Part shown: positions 1-5,780 of the stretch, piece by piece
Numbering within the stretch: position 1 is the stretch's first letter
How the letters are laid out: each line of letters starts with the position of its first letter
Assembly: GCA_027080605.1 (NCBI GenBank)
Contig: JALWRO010000128.1
Span: 1 to 6,354, forward strand
DNA from: Campylobacterales bacterium
GTDB lineage: Bacteria; Campylobacterota; Campylobacteria; Campylobacterales; QNZT01
Reading direction: 5' to 3'
DNA length: 6,354 nt
The notes under the pieces: generated by a model
The model's database searches: none
The model's input: the letters and a program-made list of their open reading frames with translations, nothing else
What the model was told of the DNA's origin: nothing
Made by a program: the position numbers and the translations under genes

Positions 1-13
1 ATTATAACCTTTC

Positions 14-32
14 AAAATAGCGTGAAAATAGC
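14..32 (+). promoter_or_regulatory. Tandem direct repeat upstream of the kinase promoter
   Basis: The octamer AAAATAGC occurs at 14-21 and again at 25-32, a period of 11 bp, just upstream of the putative -35 box of the kinase operon. OmpR-family regulators generally bind tandem repeats spaced about one helical turn apart, and the operon encodes such a regulator. A site for autoregulation is therefore possible. This is inference from spacing and position; the region is AT-rich and the repeat could be chance. Confidence 0.25.
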
Positions 33-41
33 AGAGAAAAA

Positions 42-70
42 CCGACAGTTCAATAATATTATGTTATACT
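42..70 (+). promoter_or_regulatory. Putative sigma-70 promoter of the FIST kinase operon
   Basis: A -10 hexamer TATACT (65-70) lies 17 bp downstream of CCGACA (42-47), which matches four of six TTGACA positions. Transcription would start near 77, leaving only about 6 nt before the ATG at 83. Upstream of the ATG there is only a weak AAGA purine run, so the message may be translated as a nearly leaderless mRNA. The promoter could instead lie further upstream, outside the window. Confidence 0.4.
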
Positions 71-82
71 ATTTTTAAGATC

Positions 83-2017
83 ATGAAAACATATACCTAT
101 ACCTTCGAATATCCGGATACCAAACTTTCAGGACAAATTCCCTTCTCCTCTTTCATGAAACACGACAATATTCTCATACAGATTTTTTCCGGACACGGCG
201 AACATGCACTCCAGTACTACGCAAGACAAATCAAACGCACCCTGCCCCACGCCGTCTGCATCGGCACCACCACCGACGGAGAGATTTCACAGGAAAACAT
301 CAGTACCGAATGCACCGTCATCGCCGTTTCACTTTTTGAAAACACCATACTCAAAAGTGCCTGTGCGGATAGTATCGATGACTACCGAAACGGCAGAGAG
401 ATCGCATCATCCCTGATTACGGACAACACCCGACTTTTGATTCTCTTCAGCGACGGCACCACCTGCAACGGAGAACTGCTGCTTCGGGGCATCGAAAGTA
501 TCGATCCGACCATACCCATCGCCGGCGGTATGGCGGGAGACAACGGACAATTCCTGCAAACCTACGTACTGGAAGATAGCCGTATCGTACCGCAGGGAGT
601 CGTCGGCGTATCACTCAACTCCGACACACTTCAGGTACAAAACCATTTCAACTTCAACTGGAGTCCCGTCGGCATCGAGCACACCATCAACGAAGTCGAT
701 GAAAACAGGGTCTACCGCATCGACGACCTGTCGGCAGTCGATTTTTACGCCAAATATCTCGGAGAAGAAGTCTCTGACGCCCTGCCCGCAACCGGTATTG
801 AATTTCCGCTGCTAATCGAAAGGCGCGGCATCAAAATCGCCCGTGCGGTTATCGCCAAACACGAAGACAATTCACTCTCTTTTGCCGGAAATCTTGAAAA
901 AGGCGACAAAGTACGGCTGGGATTCGGAAACGCCGAACTGATCATCAACGAATCACTGCGCTCTTTTAAAAAACGCTATCATGAAGGGGTGGAAACCTTT
1001 TTTATCTACTCCTGCATGGCAAGACGGCGCTATATGCCCGGTTTTGTCGAAATGGAGATCAAACCGTTTGCCAAAACAGCGACCACCTGCGGTTTTTTCA
1101 CCTACGGAGAGTTTTTCCACAACCAGCAACACAATCAGCTGCTGAACCAGACACTCACCGTCGCAGCGCTTCGCGAATCACCTCCCGCACCCGCCGCAGA
1201 TACCCAACACGACACCTTTACCCATCTTCATGATGACAGCGACTACGCCACAACAATCAAAGCCCTTACCCATCTCATCGAGCGCTCGACACAAGATTAC
1301 GAAGAGCAGGCGCAGACACTCGAAGCAGAGAAACGCTACTCGCAGCAATTGCTGGAATCACAGAAAATCTTCCTGCGCCACGCCATTCATGAAATCAACA
1401 CACCCCTCTCTGTCATTATGAACAACATCGAACTCTTCGAACTCGAATACGGTAGCCACACCTACCTCTCCAACATCGAAGCCGCTATGAAAAATATCTA
1501 CGGTATTTACGACGATCTCGGCTACCTCGTCAACAAAGACAGGGTCAGCTATCCGCGAAAAAAGATCGCACTCATCGACTTCATACGCAGCCGTATCGCA
1601 TTTTTCAGTGTCGTCGCGCAGCAGGCAAACCTCTCTTTCGAATTTCACCAGACCTGCGAAGAACCGGAGCTCTTCATGAACGAAACAAAGCTGCAGCGTA
1701 TCATCGACAACAATATTACCAATGCTATCAAATACACCAAAACAGATGAAAAAATCATCATCTCACTCGAAAACACCCCGGACGACTGTATCCTGACATT
1801 TAAGAGTAGCTCCCTGCTGATACGGGATATCGAAAAAATTTTCAACGCCTACTATCGTGAAAACATGACCAAAGACGGACTGGGACTGGGGCTGAATCTG
1901 GTCAGGCAAATTTGCGACGAAGAGTCCATCCGTATCGAAGTGGATTCGACAGAAACGTGCACTTCATTTCGCTACTATTTCCCCAAAGGAGACGATCGTG
2001 AAAATACTGCTCCTTGA
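83..2017 (+). CDS. FIST-domain sensor histidine kinase (cytosolic)
   Basis: A 644-residue two-component sensor. Residues about 25-220 fit FIST_N, with the IAGGMAGD motif at 146-153. About 221-355 fit FIST_C, ending in SCMARRR (310-316) and GFFTYGEF (337-344). FIST is a predicted small-ligand sensor domain. A probable coiled coil (about 385-430) leads to the kinase: H-box HEINTPL with phospho-acceptor His436, N-box around Asn547 (NNITNAIKYT) and G2 box GLGLGL (599-604). No membrane segment or signal peptide is visible, so sensing is probably cytoplasmic. The G1 ATP-binding motif (Asp-x-Gly-x-Gly) is absent and replaced by KSSSLL near 574-579. The downstream regulator overlaps its 3' end by 20 nt and is the likely partner. 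The ATG is chosen because the FIST homology begins soon after it. The ligand is unknown. Confidence 0.9.
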   Translation: MKTYTYTFEYPDTKLSGQIPFSSFMKHDNILIQIFSGHGEHALQYYARQIKRTLPHAVCIGTTTDGEISQENISTECTVIAVSLFENTILKSACADSIDDYRNGREIASSLITDNTRLLILFSDGTTCNGELLLRGIESIDPTIPIAGGMAGDNGQFLQTYVLEDSRIVPQGVVGVSLNSDTLQVQNHFNFNWSPVGIEHTINEVDENRVYRIDDLSAVDFYAKYLGEEVSDALPATGIEFPLLIERRGIKIARAVIAKHEDNSLSFAGNLEKGDKVRLGFGNAELIINESLRSFKKRYHEGVETFFIYSCMARRRYMPGFVEMEIKPFAKTATTCGFFTYGEFFHNQQHNQLLNQTLTVAALRESPPAPAADTQHDTFTHLHDDSDYATTIKALTHLIERSTQDYEEQAQTLEAEKRYSQQLLESQKIFLRHAIHEINTPLSVIMNNIELFELEYGSHTYLSNIEAAMKNIYGIYDDLGYLVNKDRVSYPRKKIALIDFIRSRIAFFSVVAQQANLSFEFHQTCEEPELFMNETKLQRIIDNNITNAIKYTKTDEKIIISLENTPDDCILTFKSSSLLIRDIEKIFNAYYRENMTKDGLGLGLNLVRQICDEESIRIEVDSTETCTSFRYYFPKGDDRENTAP

Positions 2018-2657
2018 AGATGACCGCCTGCTCAACAATGCCATTACCGACTATCTCGGTAAAACAGGACATCTGGTAGAGAGTTACCGCGACGGGCTGG
2101 AGGCGCTGGAGAAGATACAACAGGGAAGTTTCGACCTGCTGGTACTCGATATCAACGTTCCCGGTCTCGACGGTCTGACACTGCTGGAAAAACTTCATGA
2201 AGCCAAAATCCAGACACCTGCCATCTACATCAGCGCACTGATAGATATTGAAGAGATCTCCAGAGCCTATGCACTGGGCTGTTATGACTACCTGAAAAAA
2301 CCGTTCCATCTGCGGGAACTGACACTGCGCATCAATAAAATCATGCAAACACACACTATCGATCAGAAACACTTCAGGCTCTCGAAAAATTACAGCTTCG
2401 ACACCGCCACCTGCACCCTCTTTTTCCAGAACGAAACCCAGACCGTCAGCAACAGACAACTGCAAATACTCGAACTGCTGGCACACAACCGCAACCGCAC
2501 CGTCACCTATGACATGTTCCGCGAATACGTCTACAACGACATGGAAATCGACAACGCCACCATCATCGCCGAAATCAACCGCCTGCGAAAAACCCTGAAA
2601 GAGGATTTTATTACCAATATTCGGGCGGTGGGGTATGTGGTGAAAAGACCGGAGTGA
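1998..2657 (+). CDS. OmpR/PhoB-family response regulator
   Basis: A 219-residue DNA-binding response regulator. The receiver domain (about 1-115) has the acidic pocket Glu7-Asp8-Asp9, phospho-acceptor Asp51 in VLDINVPGLDG, Ser79 at the switch position and the Lys101-Pro102 pair. The C-terminal winged helix (about 125-217) has the recognition-helix pattern NATIIAEINRLRKTL and the closing AVGYVVK. The GTG start at 1998 is supported by AAAGGAG at 1985-1991, six nt upstream, inside the kinase gene. The 20-nt overlap implies translational coupling and balanced production with the kinase. Phosphorylation by the FIST kinase is inferred from the pairing. Targets are unknown; its own operon promoter, with its tandem repeat, is one candidate. 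Confidence 0.93.
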   Translation: MKILLLEDDRLLNNAITDYLGKTGHLVESYRDGLEALEKIQQGSFDLLVLDINVPGLDGLTLLEKLHEAKIQTPAIYISALIDIEEISRAYALGCYDYLKKPFHLRELTLRINKIMQTHTIDQKHFRLSKNYSFDTATCTLFFQNETQTVSNRQLQILELLAHNRNRTVTYDMFREYVYNDMEIDNATIIAEINRLRKTLKEDFITNIRAVGYVVKRPE

Positions 2658-2683
2658 AAAGCGGTATCCCCCATGCAATATTT

Positions 2684-2692
2684 TGGTATAAT
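2684..2692 (+). promoter_or_regulatory. Extended -10 promoter of the antitoxin-like gene
   Basis: TGGTATAAT is a perfect extended -10 element (TGn plus TATAAT at 2687-2692), with no good -35 box at the expected distance. The predicted start of transcription is about 2699. This gives the small gene downstream its own transcription unit, separate from the two-component operon ending at 2657. Confidence 0.6.
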
Positions 2693-2727
2693 ACACCAAT
2701 GTCAAACGAAGAAGAGAGGACTATACC

Positions 2728-2964
2728 GTGATTAGTGCAAAAGAGTTTGATGAAAAGTTTGATAAAGGCTTGAATGTAGACAAATACCTCGACTTGGATA
2801 ATCCTCTTACTGCAGAAGAGTTAAAAAAGCTGACACAGGAAACTCTGACAATCAATTTAACGGATGAACTCAAAACCAAACTCCAGCAAAAATCGAAAGA
2901 GCTCGGTTTGAAACTAGAAGACACCATAAAAGTACTTTTAGCCAAAGAAGTAGGACTTATCTAG
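2728..2964 (+). CDS. BrnA/CopG-like antitoxin, apparently an orphan
   Basis: A 78-residue protein. The N-terminus (ISAKEFDEKFDKG, then VDKYLDLDN at 17-25) follows the opening pattern of BrnA/CopG-type antitoxins, which pair with BrnT-like ribonuclease toxins. Residues about 42-76 (INLTDELKTKLQQKSKELG, then a helix ending LLAKEVGLI) fit a ribbon-helix-helix: a short strand followed by two helices. Such proteins bind DNA as dimers and usually repress their own operon. The start is GTG at 2728, with AGAGAGGA at 2713-2720. No toxin gene lies beside it: the two-component operon is upstream and a convergent gene begins 2 nt past its stop. Codon use is more AT-rich than in the neighbours. It could be a solitary antitoxin, a regulator, or an unrelated small RHH protein. 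Confidence 0.7.
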   Translation: MISAKEFDEKFDKGLNVDKYLDLDNPLTAEELKKLTQETLTINLTDELKTKLQQKSKELGLKLEDTIKVLLAKEVGLI

Positions 2965-2966
2965 CA

Positions 2967-4958
2967 CTACTCTTTCACCCTGATCTCCCGCATTACTTTC
3001 GTCAGATTTTTATCATAAAAGAAACAACTCTCCATATTGCATAACAGATATAAATCTGCCTTTTCACTTTTAGTCAGTAAAAACGGATAGTGCACTTTCG
3101 CAATCTCCTGTTTATGCGCCAGCAGCTCCGCTTTTTTTGCTTTGAGAATGATATCACCATATTTCAGCCGTATCAGCAGACGCAGTGCTTCGGGTGATTT
3201 GTCAAATGCGGTCAGTATATTCTTTTTTTCATCTGCAGCCATTTTCCGGACTTCATGAAAGAGTGCAACATCGTACGTCAGGCTTGCCAGTGTCAGGAGA
3301 TCATGAAACATTCTTGGCAGCGGGGAAGTGTAGTATTTATCCAGATAACGACCGCTGACTCTCGGTGTACCTTGGTTGAGGTACCAGTGACCGCCACTGT
3401 AAAATTTCTGCTTCGCCTCTTTGGCAAGTTTTTTTGCAAGATCAAGATAGCGCTCCTCATACGTCTGCGCATACGCTTCAAGCACTGCGTCGATCAAAAA
3501 GGCGTAATCCTCCAGAAACGCAACATGCTCCGGTCGGCTGAAGCCGATGCTGTAATGGTACAGTGTGCCGTTTTTGTAGTTTTTGTGCAACAGGGCATCG
3601 AGCGACTTGAGACCATCTTTGCGATAGCGACTGTCACAGACAGAAGCCTGTAAAAGTGCTTTGATCATCATGGCATTCCAGGAAGTGATAATCTTTTTAT
3701 CCACAAATGGAAACGCCCTCTTCTGCCGCATTTGCCGCAGAATCTTTTTGACCTTTTCCACTCCCTCAGGCGCTTTGTCAAAACCGGTATTAAACTGCAC
3801 ATTGCTCAAATCGTCTTTAAAATTTCCCGGCTCGGTAATATCAAAATACTCCATCAACGTCTCACGTTGTATCCGGTTGAAATCCGCCTTTTTCAATGCT
3901 TTGTCGACATCACCGTAACGATAGACAAAATATCCACCCTCCCCTCCATTGCTATCTGCATCAGTCGCACCGAAAAAGAGGTGGTTCTCCTCCAGCCGCT
4001 GATGATACTGCGCAATCGTCTCATCGAGCACCTTTTTAAAAAGCGGATTGCCCGTCAGCAACCAGGCTCTGGCATAGAGAGGAATCAGTTCGGCATTGGT
4101 ATAGAGCATCTTTTCAAAATGGGGAATCACCCAGTCCTGATCGGTCGTATAACGGAAAAATCCACCCTCTATCTGGTCGTAAATACCGCCCGTCGCCATC
4201 GCTTCGAGGGTTTCATGAACCATTTTCCATGCACGTTTGTCACCGTTGAGCAGGTAAATATCGAGTAACAGACGCAGATATGAAGCCATAGGAAAACGGG
4301 GGCGCCGGTCAAACCCTTTGTAAATTTTGTCAAAACGCTTTTGCATTCTGAGCACATACGCCCCGGAAATATTCTGATCATCCGAAACCTCTCTCTTCTC
4401 CCCACTCTCCCGAATACGCCGCTGATTTGCCAGGACAATCCCCGCAATCTTCTGCGGATACTCCTTAAAAAGTTTCACATATTTGGGCAAAATCGTCTCC
4501 ATTCCCGAAACACCGTACGCATCCTGCGCGGGAATATAGGTCGTGGCATACAGCACCTCCCTCTCCGGTGTCAAAATAATACTCAAAGGCCACCCGTTAC
4601 GCCTGCCCGTCAATCGGCTATACAGCCGCTGATAAAAAACATCAACCTCCGGCATCTCCTCCTTGTCCACTTTGATACTGACAAAATCTTTATTTAAAAG
4701 CGCCGCAATCTTTACATTTTCAAACGACTCCTCCTCCATCACATGACACCAGTGACACGTACTGTACCCAATAGAAAGAAAGATGAGCTTATGCTCCTTA
4801 TGCGCTTTTTCAAACGCTTCGGGGGTATAGGGGTACCAGTTCACCGGATTGTGTGCATGGTGCAAAAGATAGGGAGATTTTTCATGAATGAGCGCATTGG
4901 TATTTTCGACGGCGAACAGATGAACAGCCAGAAAAGAGAGCAGTAACAGACGAATCAA
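2967..4958 (-). CDS. Thioredoxin-fold DUF255 (YyaL/SPATA20-type) protein, probably exported
   Basis: A 663-residue protein, close to the usual full length of the family. Residues 1-16 look like a signal peptide (MIRLLLLSFLAVHLFA, probable cleavage before VEN). The N-terminal thioredoxin-like domain (about 22-175) has the family signature EKSPYLL (26-32), HNPVNWYPY (36-44) and SIGYSTCHWCHVM (62-74) with the CxxC pair Cys68/Cys71. An alpha/alpha-barrel region follows, with GGIYDQIEGGFFRY (257-270), PHFEKMLYTNAE (279-290), DADSNGGEGGYF (333-344) and ITSWNAMMIKAL (424-435). A second Cys pair, Cys640/Cys645, lies near the end. The biochemical role of the family is not settled; the CxxC suggests redox chemistry and the barrel resembles sugar epimerases. 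The TTG start follows a perfect AAGGAGG at only 4 nt; an ATG at 4970-4972 is out of frame and stops after five codons. Confidence 0.88.
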   Translation of the reverse strand: MIRLLLLSFLAVHLFAVENTNALIHEKSPYLLHHAHNPVNWYPYTPEAFEKAHKEHKLIFLSIGYSTCHWCHVMEEESFENVKIAALLNKDFVSIKVDKEEMPEVDVFYQRLYSRLTGRRNGWPLSIILTPEREVLYATTYIPAQDAYGVSGMETILPKYVKLFKEYPQKIAGIVLANQRRIRESGEKREVSDDQNISGAYVLRMQKRFDKIYKGFDRRPRFPMASYLRLLLDIYLLNGDKRAWKMVHETLEAMATGGIYDQIEGGFFRYTTDQDWVIPHFEKMLYTNAELIPLYARAWLLTGNPLFKKVLDETIAQYHQRLEENHLFFGATDADSNGGEGGYFVYRYGDVDKALKKADFNRIQRETLMEYFDITEPGNFKDDLSNVQFNTGFDKAPEGVEKVKKILRQMRQKRAFPFVDKKIITSWNAMMIKALLQASVCDSRYRKDGLKSLDALLHKNYKNGTLYHYSIGFSRPEHVAFLEDYAFLIDAVLEAYAQTYEERYLDLAKKLAKEAKQKFYSGGHWYLNQGTPRVSGRYLDKYYTSPLPRMFHDLLTLASLTYDVALFHEVRKMAADEKKNILTAFDKSPEALRLLIRLKYGDIILKAKKAELLAHKQEIAKVHYPFLLTKSEKADLYLLCNMESCFFYDKNLTKVMREIRVKE

Positions 4959-4962
4959 AAAA

Positions 4963-4969
4963 CCTCCTT
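4963..4969 (-). promoter_or_regulatory. Ribosome binding site fixing the TTG start of the DUF255 gene
   Basis: On the minus strand AAGGAGG is a perfect Shine-Dalgarno sequence, four nt before the TTG at 4958-4956. It also forms codons two to four of a tiny ORF (ATG at 4972-4970, stop TGA at 4957-4955) whose stop overlaps the TTG start. The close spacing and the overlap support TTG as the start rather than a later codon inside the signal peptide. Confidence 0.6.
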
Positions 4970-4995
4970 CATGAGCTATAATTACATGTTATCGT

Positions 4996-5001
4996 ATTAT
5001 A
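4996..5001 (-). promoter_or_regulatory. -10 box for the DUF255 gene
   Basis: Minus-strand TATAAT at 5001-4996 would start transcription near 4989 and give a leader of about 31 nt containing the strong Shine-Dalgarno. No convincing -35 is seen. The octamer ATTATAAT here is self-complementary, so it also reads as TATAAT on the plus strand (4998-5003). Only the minus-strand gene is a plausible client. Confidence 0.4.
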
Positions 5002-5029
5002 ATAGAAATTCAAATTATTTCAGGTAAGA

Positions 5030-5238
5030 TCGCCCTACTTCAACCAGTCACGCGGTACACCAAGAATGGCAGGACGACACGCACCGTTTCGCATCATCCC
5101 GAGCGCCCGCCGTGTCTGGCTGGAGACCTACGCCGAAGCCCACCAAGAGGGGGGGTCGATGCCAGCCCAGAGGCGGTCAGCTCCTTCTGGAACTACCTCA
5201 ACACCTTCTCCACCTGGATGGTTAACACACCCGAGTAA
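5030..5238 (+). pseudogene. 3' remnant of a group II truncated hemoglobin gene, frameshifted
   Basis: Translation from 5030 gives SPYFNQSRGTPRM, then RHAPF, then VWLETYAEAHQEG. After a one-frame shift it gives VDASPEAVSSFWNYL and FSTWMVNTPE, stopping at TAA 5236-5238. Both halves match the C-terminal half of group II (GlbO/YjbI-like) truncated hemoglobins: RHAPF carries the proximal heme-ligand His (codon 5078-5080), VWL the G8 Trp (5117-5119), and WMVNTP is a typical ending. The frame changes at a run of seven G (5149-5155); eight G, or five, would restore one frame. The first 60-70 residues are missing: the sequence before 5030 is the promoter region of the divergent gene, with an in-frame TAG at 5003. 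The fragment cannot bind heme as a normal globin. Functional relatives bind O2 or NO. Confidence 0.75.
5149..5155 (+). repeat. Homopolymer of seven G at the frameshift in the globin remnant
   Basis: The run joins the two reading frames of the globin fragment. Poly-G tracts are the classic phase-variation sites of Campylobacter-type genomes. Here the gene also lacks its 5' half, so slippage at this tract would not restore a working protein at this locus. A sequencing error in the homopolymer is also possible. Confidence 0.6.
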
Positions 5239-5253
5239 TTTGATGCGCAAAGA

Positions 5254-5334
5254 CGATAGCTGATGACGCAGAAATAACCAAAGAAACCTCGGCAAGAAAC
5301 TTGAGGATGCCTGATTCTGCGTCATAGGTTAGGT
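5254..5334 (+). repeat. Nested hairpin ending in an attC-like core heptamer
   Basis: ATGACGCAGAA (5263-5273) pairs perfectly with TTCTGCGTCAT (5315-5325). Inside is a smaller stem, CAAG (5293-5296) with CTTG (5300-5303), flanked by CCT/AGG pairing. Just outside the right arm, GTTAGGT (5328-5334) fits the integron R' consensus GTTRRRY. The opposite position, CGATAGC (5254-5260), is a poor match to RYYYAAC but can pair TAGC with GTTA, including one G-T wobble. The element starts 15 nt after the globin stop, as an attC after a cassette gene would, and abuts the breakpoint of the recombinase remnant. There is no T-run after either arm, so it is not a standard terminator. A small inverted-repeat element is the alternative. 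Confidence 0.35.
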
Positions 5335-5429
5335 TTAATCCCATACAAATAAGTTCTCTCTGTCAAAATATTGTAATATTTTAAACGAATCTTGTCTCTG
5401 ACAATATCAAGCAATTTCTTTTTTTGCAT
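5322..5429 (-). pseudogene. intI: N-terminal remnant of an integron-type integrase (IntI-like tyrosine recombinase)
   Basis: The minus-strand ORF encodes 35 residues. It opens MQKKKLLDIVRDKIRLKYY and continues NILTERTYLYGIK before ending PNL and TGA (5324-5322). This matches the start of the N-terminal SAM-like arm of integron integrases, whose usual pattern is LLDxVRDxIRLKHYSxRTExTYxxWIKRFILFH. A full protein is about 320 residues with a catalytic R-H-R-Y set; all of that is missing. Similarity ends after GIK, at about 5334, where the neighbouring hairpin begins. The ATG has a good Shine-Dalgarno, GGGAG, six nt upstream (plus-strand 5436-5440). The 5' end is thus intact and the loss is from the 3' side, consistent with deletion or insertion rather than slow decay. 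Another XerC/D-type recombinase is possible, but the short N-terminus is closest to IntI. Confidence 0.65.
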
Positions 5430-5444
5430 CGTAATCTCCCTTTT

Positions 5445-5512
5445 CCAATAACACACAAAATGCTTGTTATTGCCCAAATGTAACAATTAACACGCACTTT
5501 GTATGTTATTGG
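5445..5512 (+). other. Candidate attI region (direct and inverted GTTATTG repeats)
   Basis: CCAATAACA (5445-5453) has its reverse complement TGTTATTG at 5465-5472 and the full 9-mer TGTTATTGG at 5504-5512. This gives two direct copies of GTTATTG and one inverted copy within 70 bp, beginning 16 nt upstream of the intI start codon. Known attI sites lie immediately upstream of intI and contain several integrase-binding repeats plus a G|TT crossover point. The right-hand GTTATTG resembles GTTATGA at the attC-like site further on, and TTAAC (5487-5491) faces it as a possible L-box. No attI from this lineage was available for comparison, so this is inference from position and symmetry; operators for a regulator would look similar. 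Confidence 0.35.
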
Positions 5513-5640
5513 ATATATTTTTCATATCCAAAGTAGCCTCTTAGTCATATTTTATTTACTTTTTTAGAAAAATGGTAATTTTATTTCATTTTGAAATATT
5601 TATTTCCAAATAACGTGTATATTAAATATAAGTTAAACAT

Positions 5641-5668
5641 TTGATTTAGTAGTTCTTTTTGCTATAAT
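5641..5668 (+). promoter_or_regulatory. Strong promoter reading into the cassette gene
   Basis: TTGATT (5641-5646), a 16-bp spacer and an extended -10 TGCTATAAT (TATAAT at 5663-5668) form the best promoter in the window. Transcription would start near 5675, leaving a leader of about 150 nt before the ATG at 5826. If 5505 marks the attI crossover, the promoter lies inside the first cassette; otherwise it may act as the array promoter. Confidence 0.6.
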
Positions 5669-5677
5669 GAGTGTTAA

Positions 5678-5699
5678 TAAATAGTTGTACTACTATTTA
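5678..5699 (+). promoter_or_regulatory. Perfect dyad just downstream of the promoter
   Basis: TAAATAGT (5678-5685) and ACTATTTA (5692-5699) are perfect inverted repeats around the 6-nt loop TGTACT, starting 4 nt after the predicted transcription start. The position suits a repressor operator overlapping the initial transcribed region, or a stabilising hairpin at the 5' end of the mRNA. A wider 9-bp pair, GTTCTTTTT (5652-5660) and AAAAAGAAC (5721-5729), encloses both the -10 box and this dyad. Confidence 0.4.
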
Positions 5700-5780
5700 A
5701 GCTTTATCATGACAAGCAATAAAAAGAACCTTTAAGCAATTGTATTTTTATAAGATTCAATTTGCAGAAGGGAAGCCCCA

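Noticed and set aside
1902..2705. Long minus-strand open frame (about 267 codons) opposite the response regulator
   Set aside because: It is antisense to a gene with clear receiver and winged-helix motifs, its translation is rich in unusual FF, HV and VV runs without domain features, and no RBS is evident.
3255..4268. Plus-strand open frames opposite the DUF255 gene
   Set aside because: They lie antisense to a well-conserved coding sequence and their translations show no family signature; they follow from its codon pattern.
5066..5263. Plus-strand open frame of 65 codons as a separate gene
   Set aside because: Only its first part resembles a globin; after the G7 run it leaves the globin frame, and the ATG is an internal Met of the globin fragment.
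5128..5325. Minus-strand open frame of 65 codons through the hairpin and globin remnant
   Set aside because: It is antisense to the globin remnant and begins within the palindrome; no RBS or recognisable motif.
5460..5735. Mini-ORFs such as ATG at 5709 (8 codons) and ATG near 5571 (13 codons)
   Set aside because: Very short, without good Shine-Dalgarno sequences, and expected by chance in AT-rich DNA.
5652..5737. A second attC between promoter and cassette gene, from the 9-bp inverted pair and the TTTAAGC direct repeat
   Set aside because: The core triplets have the wrong order (GTT left, AAC right) and no outer R-box stem is present.
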